64,000 bases of DNA from Endomychus coccineus. Taxonomy: Eukaryota; Arthropoda; Insecta; Coleoptera; Endomychidae. Location of the stretch: contig OY294068.1 of NCBI GenBank assembly GCA_958510875.1, forward strand, positions 16,407,282-16,471,281, read 5' to 3'. A program made the position numbers and the translations under genes. Under the pieces are notes generated by a model. It was not told where the DNA came from, did not search any database, and saw only the letters and a program-made list of their open reading frames with translations. Shown here piece by piece: positions 11,628 to 24,065 of the stretch. The stretch's first letter is position 1. The number at the start of each line of letters is the position of its first letter.

Positions 11628-13054
11628 AGCTCATGAATTAGCAAATGATAATGTCAATATATTGATGTTGAAATATAAATTTTTTCTATTATTTCAAAAA
11701 CAAAAACAAAGTAAGTTATGAAATTCACTCGCAATAATCACGTATGTTTCATTATTGGAAAAGAGCAACGAGTAGTGACGTCATCGACCGGCGATCATAG
11801 TTCGTGAACTACGATCGACGGATGTAGTAGGAGCTTTGATGAGTGGAAAGCTCTTAATATCAACCACCATAGTCTATCCTTCAAATTCCAAAGTTCTAAT
11901 TCAATATTAATGAGCATGTGTCAAAAATCATTACTTCTTGTGCAACTTGATAGAAATGTATTTAACCTCACTTTCGGTCCCGTGCGTGATTCAATTCCTA
12001 AGCTACTCTATTTCGATTGGTTGACAACTCATGGATTGACCAGCTAACACCTCATATAATGGCTACCACTATGACAGATAGGTGGCGTTGTAGTACACAC
12101 AGTTCATATAATGATAATTGACAGCTCATAAATCGAAATGTATGAATTTTTGTACTACATAAGTTGAACGCCTTTCATTTGATACCGCTGTGAGTCGAGA
12201 CCTTTTATTAATGGATTATTGATCATATCTTTAATTAGTTCATCAGAATAAAATGAGTCTAGATATCGCTTGTTTTACGTGGCAAACATAAAAAATTTCG
12301 GGCAGAATACATTCTGTTGACGTAAGTCAAGATTGAAACGTGTTTTCTTGTAATTGAATCCATGCCAACTACAAGCATACACGTACCAATTCATCGTTGA
12401 CTTTTCCCGAGAAATTCTTTCATCACAGTTTCGATACACAGTGAGTGAACGTTCATGTTTGAGTTGTTCTAGCAGACATACCTAATTGTATGGAGATAAT
12501 GGAATTCATGCTTAGTGTATTCCGACAGGTAGGTAATGATTGTAGAAATTAATCGAGGAAGGAGCAACGTATGATAGCACCGTATCTTTCAGATTAGCGA
12601 GCTCTTTGGTTTAGATGACAAAGAGATATAGGTCATTTGAGACAGCAAATAGAAAATTACAGCTTCGAGCAACACAACGAAAAAGAAAACCGTAGCTGGG
12701 TAATGTTTACGCAAGGGAAACGTTAGCTACTTAATGTTGTATAGCACATTTTGTTTTCCTTTAAACGTTGTATAATTCAAGTTGCTTATTCGATTTTGTT
12801 GTCTCTATCCAGCTCTTCGGTTTCCAATTATGAGAATGCGATTCCCTCGTCAAGCGAATATCAAAGGTTTACCGACTTCAACATATTTGAACGATTGCTC
12901 AAATATTTATGAGGCTATTTCCGAATCAAGATTGTAAGTACTGAACTTCAGACGTCTGGTTCTTCCACAGATTACTCAATTCAGATTACACTCACTACGT
13001 GATTTTAATGTAGAATATTGTACAGTGTACAGCGCTACTAAACTTATTAAGCTA
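11628..13054. other. unassigned sequence
   Basis: Contains a 26 bp imperfect palindrome at 11792-11817 (CGATCATAGTTC facing GTGAACTACGATCG). Otherwise no gene or element is recognised. Confidence 0.45.
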
Positions 13055-14400
13055 TATATATAAATTCTCGGAAAATAGGCCACACTAACACATATGATTA
13101 TTATTTTCGTCTTTACGTACGTTTCGGTCTCTCGACCGTCATCCGAAGACGTATCAATGTTTAAAACGGGATTTATTAAACTAATGCCGAAACGGACAGA
13201 AACACTAGTAATCGAAATTGTAACACATTAAAGTTTTAAGTTATATGAATATGTATCAAAAATCGACTGCTCAGCAGTTTTCTCATGAGATTCGAAGTCA
13301 TTTCAAAGCACTGTTTGAAATACAACAGAAGTCAAAAAGCATAATGCTCAAGTATCCACTTTCAAACCAGATGTCGAGAATTTATGAGGTAATAGAAAAA
13401 GATTGTCAGACCTTATTAGAAATATAGTTATTTGAGAATTCGACCTAAAATATACTTTAAACATTATAAAGACTCATTTAGGAATTTGCAAGGGTTTTAA
13501 TTAAATAAATTAGTATGAATCTAACTTAATGATTGAACGTCTGCTCTATGATTTACAGACTTGGAGTCACGAATCATCTAAAGAATATATCTTTTATAAT
13601 AATTTTTTTTTTCAGTTAAAATGTTAACATTTTTCCAATTGAATTCATGGTTATAATCAAAACCATGTTCAGAAAGGGGCGTGGAATCTCCTGAGTTTTC
13701 GTTTCTAGTACTAGTATAGTACTAGCCATGTACTATTTTTTATAAATATTGCTTAGAGATTCCTGTATAAGTCCTACCGCAATCTACACTATTTAATTTT
13801 TATACTGTGTGGGTTTGTTTATCTTTAGGTATTAAAGGTTTCAGATTTGAATAATATTTATCAACCCAGCTTATGCGCAACACTTATATCATACTTTTTT
13901 AACATTTCTTAATTTTCTCTGAGGTCTCCGGAATGTATGTTATTCATATAAGACGTTCCATTATACATTTTATTTACTCTTTCTTTAATACCCCAACATT
14001 GAAGAAACATGTTTTTGGATAGCTGTTCATTTTTCCCTATTATATTGTTGATAGATTTTAACACAAATTTGGATAAAAATTTTGATAAATTGTAGCCAGG
14101 TGCTCGAATATTACTTACAAATGGGTCTTAAATTAAAAAAAAATTATATTATTTTTCAAATCAATAGAGATTATCGTATTTTTGCACCATTTACTTATTA
14201 ATTTATCCATGTCATTTTGTACTGATAATATAGGATCAGATTTCAATGTTATATAAGTTGTTTCAACATTTAATAGATTTCCTTGTTTTGTTTTTGTAGT
14301 CAAATATATGCTTTATGACGGTTTTATTACATTATCTACGTTCAAAACTGATGTTTGAAGGTTAGCATCTAAGAACTTTTTTGTCTTTTTTGTGTGATAG
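13055..14400 (-). pseudogene. Penelope-like element relic, class beta copy 1
   Basis: On the minus strand, 5' to 3', one reads an RT N-terminal fragment at about 14290-14170 (YITLKSDPILSV, then NDMDKLISKWCKN). An internal deletion joins it to a fingers/palm-like segment (APGYNLSKFLSKFVLKSINN near 14110-14040). A worn GIY-YIG endonuclease follows (SVDCGRTYTGIS near 13790, then SEHGFDYNHEFNWKNVNIL near 13650). The 3' terminal region at 13062-13200 carries tatataaattctcgg and the hammerhead-like motif. Multiple stops and frameshifts. The 3' 700 bp is shared with 47507-48215. PLE RTs normally run about 600-800 residues, so most of the RT is missing. Confidence 0.75.
13109..13150 (-). ncRNA. hammerhead-like ribozyme, class beta copy 1
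   Basis: On the minus strand: stem I GUCUU (13150-13146) pairs perfectly with AAGAC (13113-13109). The core reads CGGAUGA instead of CUGAUGA. Stem II is GGUC/GACC closed by the GNRA tetraloop GAGA. The second core strand GAAA is intact (13125-13122). Stem III is the 8-base palindrome ACGUACGU (13122-13115), and cleavage would fall after A at 13114. One extra base sits between the first core strand and stem II, as in every copy here. The U-to-G core change probably kills it. Confidence 0.65.
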
Positions 14401-14844
14401 TTAGAATGATTTTTTGCTATGCTCATTTCTGTTTTCTGTTTATTCTTTTTATTTGTCAAGATATTTATTCTTAATTTCAATTTTCTTCTAAAGCTAGAAT
14501 TTCTAATTCCGCATTCTGAATTAGCTATTATGTATATTGTCGATAGTTATTATTACGCAATGCAATTTTCGGACTTAAGCTTAACGTGTGCACCTTTTCC
14601 GGAATTTTTGACCGTTGTTGATTTTCACCAGTTACGCATTTTATTAAACTTACCTTATTCGATTTTTTTTTGAAATTGTTCTGCTGATTTAGTAACTTAT
14701 TAAGAGGAATTTGACTTCATTTATGAAGCTTCAATAAATAATTATAAATGAAAAAAATAACAGTAAAAGCGAATCAGGTAACATATTGCTTCATATTTGA
14801 AGATTGAAATTATATATGATATTGATATAAAAATACAGTTAATA
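14401..14844. other. unassigned sequence, possibly the PLE 5' part
   Basis: Lysine-rich open pieces on the minus strand may belong to the N-terminal region of the adjacent PLE, but they are too decayed to assign. Confidence 0.35.
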
Positions 14845-15900
14845 TACAGGATGTTCGGAAATTGTTATGCCAAACTTCAGGAAGCGATTATACATGAAAA
14901 GTAAGAAAATATTTCATATCAACATATGTCGGGAAATATTTGGATAAGAGCTACGGGGCTTTAAAAATTTTGCCAATCTTCCAATTTTGATAATTCAACA
15001 ATTATCTATGCCGGTCGACGAAATTTGCCACCAGGGGCAGCGTTACGGGGCACCTGAAATACATTTTCTACTTTGTTTTTACTCGCACAATTTTTTTTAT
15101 TTTAACGAAATTTGTTTGCTCTATTATATGAACGCTTAAGAGAAAATGGCACATTTTTGGAATGCAGATGCGAAACAACGTATTTTAAATAGTACCAGGA
15201 GACTGGCTCTAATAGAAACCGTCCCTAAGCAGTTGCTCAAGCCGTCATTCACAAAGCCTTCAAAATTCAAAATTCAGCAAAGGAAGCCAATTCCTTCGGA
15301 AAATTCTGTTCACTGATGAAACTGATTCCACGTGTGAAGGAATTGTGAATTCCCACAGTCACATTTGGACAGAAAATTTCCTTGCATATTTTGAAGAACA
15401 ATATTTTGATAAATGTATGTGCAGGGATAATCGAAAATCGTTCAATTGACTCTTTTATAATGCCTCGTCGCTTAAATGATAAATATTTGAATTTTTCGGA
15501 AAACTAGCTCGCAGATATCGTAGATAATGTGCCATACGCATTAGATTATCAAGTTGGTTTATGCTTGAAGGAGCACCTCCTCATTTTATTGTTCCAGTTC
15601 GAAATCATTCAGATTTAGCTTACCCTCAGAAGGCCCAGTTGACTTAAATCCATTAGATTTATTCTTTTGGTGTTATTTGAAATTAATATTCTAGGTACTC
15701 GATTTCAATTGAAAACGAGGGTCATCTTGAACAATTTGTGATAGAGTAAAGCGAGATAATTCGAATTCTAACATCAAGTTGAAGACCGCCATTTGTAGCA
15801 ATTACAACCGGAATGTCGAACGTTCTATCCGTCATCTGGGAAATACGTCAGTGCAGTAGTTGTGCGTGAAATATAAACTTTGGAAACTGTTAGTTTGACA
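14845..15900 (+). pseudogene. mariner-like (DD34D-type) transposase relic
   Basis: The left end TACAGGATGTTCGG at 14845 resembles the TACAGGGTG end of the better element at 53311. Inside, decayed transposase segments are readable in mixed frames: RKILFTDETDSTCEG, which carries the first catalytic Asp in FTDE (near 15300), then VNSHSHIWTENF, GIIENRSIDSFIMPRRLNDK and DLNPLDLFFW-like sequence near 15640. Stops and frameshifts are frequent and no right end was found, so the end coordinate is approximate. It belongs to the same general family as 53311-54856 but is much older. Confidence 0.65.
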
Positions 15901-16339
15901 ACAAGGATGTTGCACGATCTTTGGAAAGTTGAAATCATGTATACGAAAGCGAATTCGATGTAATTGGCATACTGGGTTTGTGATTGTGGTATTTTAGAAA
16001 TTGCAACAGATCAGATACCTCTATCTCTATTTATTTGTTCTCCCTCAGAGAATTAATTTGAGGTTTCCTTAAATAGTTCGAAATTCAGCTATGAACTTAT
16101 TGTTGAACGGTAATCATCCATTTGAGGTTCATTAGAAGTTAGTCTTTGAAATATTGATTAAAACTACTTCAATGTGTGAATATTTCTAGATAAAACTGCC
16201 TAATTGGATTATGTACTTGAATATCAATATACAACAATAGTTATCCTGGGAGGAAATGTATGCATATATTTTAATATATATTACTCTGTAAGTATACGGT
16301 ATTGTATCTTTTTTATATGTTGAAAATTTGATTACAACT
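15901..16339. other. unassigned sequence
   Basis: Nothing recognisable. The right end of the mariner relic may lie here. Confidence 0.4.
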
Positions 16340-18420
16340 ACTTTTTTTTGTACTCAGACTACACGAGAGGAAAACCTAAATGTTCGAGCAACATCGTGTG
16401 AGTCATCAGTGGAATATAGAGAGAGAAGGTAGGCATTCGAAGGATTGAAGGTTATAGCCATAGGGAAAGACCTCACTAGGTATGGAGTTCGATAATGAAG
16501 GGGAGAGTAGTTTGAGCTCGTCTAGTCAGCCCATCTGGAATTTCTCGTAGTGAAACAGCAGACGAAATTTCTTATGAATACCGACCTTGGAGGTGGGATC
16601 CGCCTTCCAGGAGAAGACGCAAACTTGAGTTTTGGTTGCATTAAACTCTACTAGATTATGAAATTCTCATTTCAAATTGTTTGCCATTAATTGTGTCAAC
16701 CTGTCTCTATTTCGCTCCTCCAGTTTCATTGGATGGTATAGGGCTCTAGATGAGAAGGCATTATGCAGTGTATCATCATCTGCTAAGATGTGCACGGGAC
16801 AGGTGGTCACTTCCAGCAGATTTATATGGAGCAGAGACAAAGTTGGTGCCAAGGCAGATTCCTGTGGAACACCAGTGTAGATAGTTTCACTTCACGGCTT
16901 AGAAATGGCCGCTGTACTACTTCTGTGACGTCAGCTATGCAAGTTATTCAACAGGAAGGTGATATCAAACCTATGTCTTGTAACCAAAATTGTGGGAATA
17001 TTCTTCCGTACAAAGAAAAGGCATCAATTACCAGGTTGGATTGGAATAATTGGAGTAGTTGTGTAACAGATGCACCTTAGGCGATTAAAACTTGACGTGG
17101 CTGGTTTTGGACAGACGTAAAGTTAGTTTCACTAAAAGGAAAAACCCTATCGTGATAGAGGTTTTTTGTTGTTGTGTTGTAAATTCAACGAGTGTACGAG
17201 TTCTTGAAGTACAAGGGTCCTGAGGTTGGATCTGACAAACTGTGCTAGACTTGTGGCAGGGATCCAAACATCAAGCAAGCAGGAATAACATCGGTAACAT
17301 TTTCCCCATCAGTGACCAGGTCAGGTTATCCAACTTCAATTAAAATTGGTTTCTGTAAAGTTCGAGATAATCATATTTGAGTACTTGTATATGTGTAATT
17401 TCTAACTGAGGTTCATCTTGTACTTAAGTAATTCAATTATATTCATATTTCGATTCATTCACCTCATAATTCATCTTATATTAGGTTCCGTGGGAAACTG
17501 TAACAGCAATATTATTTTAATAGTCAGTAAGCTTCAATCATTCTTGGTATGACCTTTTATTTTGTGTATACTTCAGGGTAATTTAACCTGGGGACATTCG
17601 AGTATTTGAATCCCCTAGTTGAGAAACATTTTATTGGTTGGTTAAAAATACTCTGGTGCCCAAATTTCTAATATCTAAACATAACGCACGACCCTCTTCA
17701 CTGTAGCTGTCGGCAACCAAGTGATAAAATAGAATCTACAGCTTATTCGCAAGTAAGAGTAATTTCTACCCTCACACATTGTACTGGAGAATTCTCCGTC
17801 AAAAACTCCATAGTAAGCGACAAAGTTGAAGTGACTAACCATATGACGGAAGTTTCCCACGAAGGTTTGGATGCCAGACTCGGTCAAATGCTTCGGAGGT
17901 ATCCAATTCTACAGCTAGAGATTCGTCATGTTTTCCAATAGATTTGTCATACATGTGTAACGTGGACAAGCAGGTCTCCTGTTGATCTCTGCTGACGAAT
18001 ACCATATTGCCAGTCATTCACGATTTTGGAGCTCTCGAGGTATTGGATGACCTCGATATTGATTGCTTTTTCCATCACTTCAGAGATCACGCATAATAGT
18101 GGAATGTATCTATAATTATTGGGAAAGGTCTTGGTTGGACTCTAGTTGTCTACCATGTGGGAGGAAACACACCAAGTTTGTATGAAAGGGTGAACAACCT
18201 GCAGAAAACTTGTGTTAATTCATGCGCACATTCTTTGAGAACGACAGGTAAGGGGGAATGGAATGAACTGGCATTCGATAAGATCCGATCTTATTTCGGC
18301 ATAATATGCCTCTTTCGAAGCGTTTATTGTTTCATTGTGAATATTTCTGGCTTTAACATATTCTGTTCTGGCTTCCAAAAAAAGGTTACATTGATGAATT
18401 TGCCTCATTAACTTCATTAG
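16340..18420 (-). pseudogene. LINE A: longer broken copy of the non-LTR RT ORF
   Basis: Read on the minus strand: a linker between endonuclease and RT (YVKARNIHNETINASKEAYY, 18360-18290); RT fingers (about 18200-18020); motif A as ELDTSEAFDRVWHPNLRGKL (17900-17840); motif B worn to GVPQESALAPTLSLLHINLL (16870-16810); LADDDT in place of the YADD/FADD box (about 16790); then a deletion to the C-terminal tail and an A-run at 16343-16353. Motifs A and B are about 1 kb apart instead of the usual 200-300 bp, so roughly 0.8 kb of foreign sequence lies at 16880-17830. That insert includes the repeat listed at 17575-17770. Non-functional. Confidence 0.78.
17575..17770. repeat. copy of the 20.7-22.7 kb repeat inside LINE A
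   Basis: The segment from aatttaacctgggga through ctgtagctgtcggcaacca to the following cac-rich bases matches the repeat units at 21.1-22.5 kb, including gcacgacc(a/c)tcttcactgta. It interrupts the LINE A reading frame between RT motifs. Confidence 0.7.
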
Positions 18421-19069
18421 ATCTTAGAATTTCGATAGGGTAATTCACACGTAACTTCAGTGTATGTATTTGATTCAGTTTCAGATCACCCGAATAATTT
18501 CATATTTTGAAACCAGTCAAGTTTATAAACGTTGTGTATAACGCAGTTGGATGAACCATGAGTGCTGCTAATGTTTATCCAACAATCACCTGTTAATGTA
18601 CCTGAATCTGCGATATGTACTATTGTGATAAGTTAAACTTTATATTATTATGGTATGATTGAAATATATGGAATAATCACCTGTTCTCATGTTCTTTGCG
18701 TTCAATTTGAAATTCCTACTTGTTTGAATCTTGGGACTGGAGATTCGATGAATTATTTGTGCAATGGTGGCTATATACGGATTCATGGCGACCATAATAT
18801 TAACCAGCTAGGAAATAGTCTTACCAGAGGCTCTCATTTTGGAACTGATCCCATCTCACAGAGTAAAGCTGCGCACATTGTATAATGGACCAAGGTCATT
18901 GTAACTGAACTTTACAATTGGTATCTATCTTTTTAAACATCAGAATAAATTAAGGGTGAGGCAAAAGACATGAAATAAGTAATCAAACGTTTTTCAAAAA
19001 TAGTGAAACCCGTTAGTTCGTAGAATAAAATGAAACACATTTTTTTTTTTTCACATATATTATAGAAAC
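18421..19069. other. unassigned sequence
   Basis: No recognised gene or repeat. Confidence 0.45.
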
Positions 19070-20060
19070 AAGTAGTGACTATAGTTTCGACAGTAGCGTG
19101 TCATCTTGAAACGATACTAACGTATGAAAATATGAATAATCTTGGCTATTTATGGTACAGGTAACAAGTGGAGTTCTGGTTGGAGAAATACATGCTACAA
19201 TAGTATAATTGAATTTGGATAATGAGGTAGAGTTAATATTATGATAAGGAAATTTTAATGAGGAGGTATACTAGAAAGGCAGAAGAGGATTATGAGAAAT
19301 TTTACGTTGTCAAGACATCAAACTGGATACTGTAGTACTCGTCTGATTGATCATTTGAAATTTTATTGTCATTATTTTTAATACCTGTGAAAATTTCGAT
19401 TGATTCTAGTGTGTTCAATTTAAAGCCTCTACTCTCGTTATGTAAAACTTTGACTTCATCTAAATTTGGAAAAATGGTTAGAGAAAGATGAATCTGTTTC
19501 ATTAAGTCTAAAAGATCAAAAATTATCCTAATTTCTATATTACTACTCGATCTACTGATGTAAAAGTTATCACACTCTGAATAGGTTAATTTATATACTA
19601 CAGGTTTATTAAAATTATTTGTTTTATCTTTAGAATTAAACAAAAATTAATATGATTTATTTTGAGGTTTGAAGCAACTTTTAGATTATGTTTCGATAAG
19701 CTGTCTGCAATTCTTTCACTTTCGGTACCAACATATGTGAGGGAGACGTATTCTGAAGAAGAATAAGAATTTTTTTTAAATGGATAAATACTTGAGTAAG
19801 TTAATTTCTGCTTTTTTTTGTCAATTAATTTGAATATAAGTTAAGGTTGAAAGCCATTGCGGAACTAAGAGATGAATTGGAAATAGTTGTATCTGTGAAT
19901 GTAGGTTTTCTATAAATTTTGAAATCAATGATATTATTATAGTGCGTGAGGGTGAGGTATAGGAAATTTATTTTGTTATCTTTCTCAGTTTCTAGAGTGC
20001 TTAATGTTAGGATGGATATTATTAACAAAGAATGAGAAAACAAAACGTTCATCTACACGA
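19070..20060 (-). pseudogene. Penelope-like element relic, class gamma (RT end plus GIY-YIG)
   Basis: Minus strand, 5' to 3': the RT C-terminal part at 20052-19825, with FLYLTLTHYNNIIDFKIYRK followed by PTFTDTTISNSS, the PLE thumb motif; a linker (SLTYVGTESERIADSLSKHN near 19740); the GIY-YIG domain at 19643-19302, with VVYKLTYSECDNFYISRSS, where the second half of the GIY-YIG signature is YIS instead of YIG; then a terminal region with the hammerhead-like motif at 19072-19114. The parts are in different frames. A related GIY-YIG tail recurs at 46020-46165. The upstream RT, including YVDD, is missing. Confidence 0.82.
19072..19114 (-). ncRNA. hammerhead-like ribozyme relic, class gamma
   Basis: On the minus strand: stem II GACA/UGUC (19102-19099 with 19092-19089), intact GAAA (19088-19085), palindromic stem III ACUAUAGU (19085-19078) and C17 at 19077. 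The first core strand has decayed to UUCAAGA (19110-19104) from CUGANGA, and stem I is weak. The extra U before stem II is present here too. Confidence 0.5.
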
Positions 20061-20745
20061 CCAAAGAAATGTCTAATTCGATTGAGTTGTCGAATATAAT
20101 TGTGAGGAACTAGTGCTCAGTTTGCTTTGCTATGGCAGTTGAATAAACGTGGAAATTTTGATGAGTCGTGAATTTCCTCATCTCAAATGCAATATCAAAC
20201 TTAATATGCTACTATTTCATATTCCGAAGATGGAATAGTACAATAAGCAGCTATTAAGGGGCACATGTCCGGAGGAACAATCGCGAGTTTGTGAATAATT
20301 ATTATATGTAGGTTCGTAACTAAGCGCTGACGTGCACCATTGTGTATTTTAAGGCCTCATATATTTTCCTATCATCTCATTTCTTAGGTGTATAATGTAT
20401 ATCACGTCTTATTACGCTCAGTTGATTATGATCATATAAAGGCAATATCCTTAGTATGCCATATTTACAAGATATTAATAATGTTCATCATCTTCAAATT
20501 TGCATCTCATTATTGTATGCTAATATACCTTCCTTCAATTTCATTTCCTTGATACTGTTATGCGAGGAAGATGTTACAAGCGAATCAGATTGGACGCCTT
20601 GTAGACAATAGAATTTGGAATTGTTTATTAATACTTCCATTCTAAATGTGGCTAGAATTGATAACAGAAAACAATGTATCTGGTATCGATAGATCTGATA
20701 TTTCGTAATTTCATAGGTAATTGCATGCAACATTTTGACATATCT
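20061..20745. other. unassigned sequence
   Basis: No recognised coding sequence. It may include the lost 5' part of the PLE. Confidence 0.4.
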
Positions 20746-22670
20746 TAACTCAAACTAGGAAATTTGAGTATCTGAATTCCGAGTTAAGAAATAGAATATT
20801 ATTTGATTATAAATACTCTGCTGCTCATCATAATTCCTTTCGGCATGACTATTTACACTTGTATGTAGAATTAGAACCTTCACAGGAGCTTATAGTCATC
20901 AACGAGTTTGACAACTTCGCCTTCCGATAGAATAATTAAGTATGGTAGAGAAAAGTTCGGCAGCGGTGATTCAAACTCTTTAGTTACCTCAAACTGGAGA
21001 ATTTGAGTGTTTGAATTCCAAGCAGGACGTTATAGGCATCAGCAAAGACCTCACAACATTTCCGTTCGATAGATGCATTAAGTATGGTAATTTGAGTTTT
21101 TAATTCCGAATTAAGGTGTAGTATATTGTTTCCTGAATTCAACATCATTTCATTACCGCACGACCATCATCACTATAGCTGTTGGCAACCAAACAATAAA
21201 AATGCCAAAATAGTTTATCCACTTATATAGAGAATGAGAACCTTCACAGGAAGTTATAGGCATCAGCAAAAATTTCGATACTAGGCGGAGAGTTTCACAA
21301 TAACACTGTTTGATAGGAAAGTTAGGTATCGTAGAGAAAATTTTGGCAGCGGTGACCCAAATTCTTCAGTTCCCTTAACCTGAGGGATTTGGGTGTTTAA
21401 ATTCCGAAGAAGATGTAATAGGCATTTCAACTACGAGCAGGAGGCTATAGACATCAGGAAAGACCTCGCTTTAGGTGCAGCGTTCTAATCTTCGCCTTTC
21501 GACAAAAAGTTAATATACCCTGGCGCTCAAACCAACATTATTTCATTACCGCACGATCATCTCCCCTGTACCTGTCGGCAACCAAGCGATAGAATTGCAA
21601 CAATAGCTCATCCACTTTTATGGGGAGATTATAGGCATCACCAAGACTTCACTACTAGGCGGAGAGTTCCACAACATCCGCGTTCGATAGGTAAATTAAG
21701 TATGGTAGAGAAATGTTCGGCAGCGGTGAACCAGATTCTCGAGTTAACTCAACCTGGGTAATTTAGGTCTTTATTTCTGAAACAAGGTGTAGTATATTCT
21801 GTGTTTATGAATATCCTGACGCTCAATCTAACATCGCACGACCATCTTCACTATAGCTGTTGGCAACCAAGCGATAAAATTGGTGAAATAGTTTATCCAC
21901 TTTTATAGGGGAATTAGAACCTTTACAGGAAGTTATAGGCATCAGAAAAAATCTCACTACTAGGTGAAGAGTTTCACAACATCGCCGGTTGATAGAAAAG
22001 TTAAGTATGGTAGAGAAAAGTTCGACAACAGTGACTCAAATTCTTCAGTTAACTTATAGTCAAGGTATGTAGCTCAGAATCGCAAAATTTTCGTGATATT
22101 GGCCAATTTGATCGATTTTTCACCCCCAAAATTTATTTCAAGTAAATCTGACGTCAAATTCGTGATCGGCGACCCAAAAAACCACTTTGGTGTATTTTAA
22201 ATTCGAAATTACCTTGTTGGGAGGAGGGGGGAGCTAGACCAGTGAGGTTCCAGTGTTATGAATGATCCTAATAACCCAACGAATCAAATCCCAGAAAAAT
22301 TTTTCGATTCTGACCTACATGTCTTTTTTTTTATTGTAGCTGAAATCCCGGCTCATTGCCTGGATTATTAACCTGAGGAATTTGAGTCTTTGATTCCGAA
22401 TTGAAGTGAAGTGTACTGTTTGGTTATGAATAACCTGGTGCTCTAACCAACATCATTTCATTACCGCAAAACTATCTCTACTGTAGCTGTCGGCAACCGC
22501 GCGATAAACTTGCGAAAATTACTTATCCACGTATATAGGGAATTAGAACCTATACAGGAAGTTATGGGCATCAGCAAAGACATCACTACTAGGTAAAGAG
22601 TTTCACAACATCGCTGTCCGATAGAGAAATTAAGTATGGTAGAGAAAAGTTCTGCAGCGGAAAATAATTA
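20746..22670. repeat. decayed irregular tandem repeat derived partly from LINE A
   Basis: Several scrambled copies of a composite unit. Landmarks recur: aatttgag near 20760, 21002, 21084 and 22378 (variants near 21390 and 21768); ctgt(t/c)ggcaacc at 21179, 21572, 21857 and 22497; aagtatggtagagaaa-agttcg after each gtt(t/c)gatag. Spacing is irregular (393, 285 and 640 bp). The segment ttataggcatcagcaaagac...cacaacatcgcc is the reverse complement of the LINE A 3' coding end (compare 10890-10980), so the repeat captured a retroelement tail. A 326 bp insertion sits at 22045-22370. Confidence 0.75.
22045..22370. mobile_element. insertion inside the LINE A-derived repeat, unknown type
   Basis: The repeat reads cagttaac, then 326 foreign bases, then ttaacctgagg, so TTAAC appears on both sides. 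The insert contains a run of G (gggaggaggggggag) and no ORF. There are no clear inverted ends. It could be a truncated retroelement or a decayed DNA element. Confidence 0.45.
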
Positions 22671-23487
22671 ATTTGATCGAACACGAATTAATGTTAATAT
22701 CGGAAAAAAGCTAGCTACCTATTTCTCGTAATCACCTTTGGAACATGACCTAATATATCAACCTGATAGTGGCAGAGTCACGAATCTATAAATTACAAAA
22801 CATTAAACTTTTCGTGAACTGTCCAAGAAATAATTGGGACTGTAGGCGTGTAATTGGAACTAGAAACTTTCTACCTATCTGCTATTTCCTGAAATTCCTT
22901 CAGGACCCTCACAACCAAAACAGTTTCGGTCTCTGCGTGGTGTGTATGTACTTTCGAGATTTTAATCGTTAATGCCCCAATTTTACTAATTACAAATAAG
23001 TTAGTTGAGACCGGGACGCGTTTACAATCCCGACTGGAACAATAGATTTATCGTCATGTTGTGACGATTTTCGTACACTATTAACGTCTCTATGAAAAAT
23101 ATTGCAACTTCACAGAAACTTGATTTCATCAATTAGCAAATACACTGGGAGTAGATCTCTTGGCTATTTGCTGTTTATTAATTTTCGTTAGTCTATTGTT
23201 CTTCTAATTGCAATTTGAATTTGAAAATTATAATTTTGCTTCCTACTATGAATTTCAATTTACCACTCCCTATTAAGGGTGTTTTGTCGAATAAGAATGA
23301 GGAGAATCTGTGATCAATTGATCACGTGACTTCCCTCACTCGTTGATGTTGGTTAAGTTGGATTTGATTAAATTCTTTTGATTATTCAACCAATGCCATA
23401 ATGTACATGATGTAGTTTCAATTTTCAAACTTATATTTTATGTTTGATCACCTGAGAATTTGTTACTTTATATGACTTTTACTTATT
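22671..23487. other. unassigned sequence with one dispersed GATC-rich repeat
   Basis: No genes. 23295-23343 is one of three copies of a short repeat centred on TGATCAATTGATCA (others at 28280-28320 and 30275-30323). Confidence 0.45.
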
Positions 23488-23538
23488 ATATATAAATTCT
23501 CGGGGAATAGGTCACACTAGCACATAAGCTTATTATTC
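23488..23538 (-). mobile_element. PLE class beta terminal scrap
   Basis: The sequence tatataaattctcgggg followed by aataggtcacactagcacat matches the 3' terminal regions at 13062 and 47512. It stops before the ribozyme. Its orientation is opposite to the RT fragment that follows. Confidence 0.7.
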
Positions 23539-23639
23539 TGTAATATTGAAGCGCCTACCTACAATTTATCGAAATGTATCAACAATATAAAGACTCATGG
23601 CATTTTAATGAATTTATAAAAAAATCAATCCGTAACCGC

Positions 23640-24065
23640 AGATCATCTATCAATTTCCTTGGACTTTGTTTCGTTATTTACGAATTCACCAGTCGTTTTG
23701 GAATTGAATAGCATCAAATAACGATGGGCAAATGTAAAAAACTACACACCTATAGATTAATCTGAATTTATAAATGCAGTAAGGTTTCGTTTAGAATGCA
23801 CTTATTTTCAATACGGGGAGCTATATTTTGGGCAAATATTCGGCACAGCAATGGGATTTCCAATTTCAGCTACTATGCTAATTTAGTTATGGAATACCTA
23901 GAGGAATCAGTAATTAATATTACTGGATTCATCAGTAGTGATTTCGTTATCCGAAATTCAACAATAAACCAAGAATATCCAAGAATGCCCATGACTGAGG
24001 ATCTCGAATTGAAGATCATTATTTCAAAGAACGATGTGGAAGAATATAAGATTAGAAGCATATCA
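23640..24065 (+). pseudogene. Penelope-like element RT fragment
   Basis: Readable in mixed frames on the plus strand: RT motif A as LDFVSLFTNSPVVLELNSIK (from about 23658), a stop, then EFINAVRFRLECTYFQYG followed by ELYFGQIFGTAMGFPISATM (23770-23875), then NLVMEYLEESVI (23880-23918). This matches PLE RT motifs A-B, where FGTPMGSPLSP is usual; the SP residues are replaced by FP/SA here. A frameshift lies near 23870. The YVDD box is not recognisable. Confidence 0.78.

Noticed and set aside
14419..14673. Plus-strand ORF rich in Leu/Phe/Ile
   Set aside because: Low-complexity AT-rich reading next to a minus-strand PLE; no motif.
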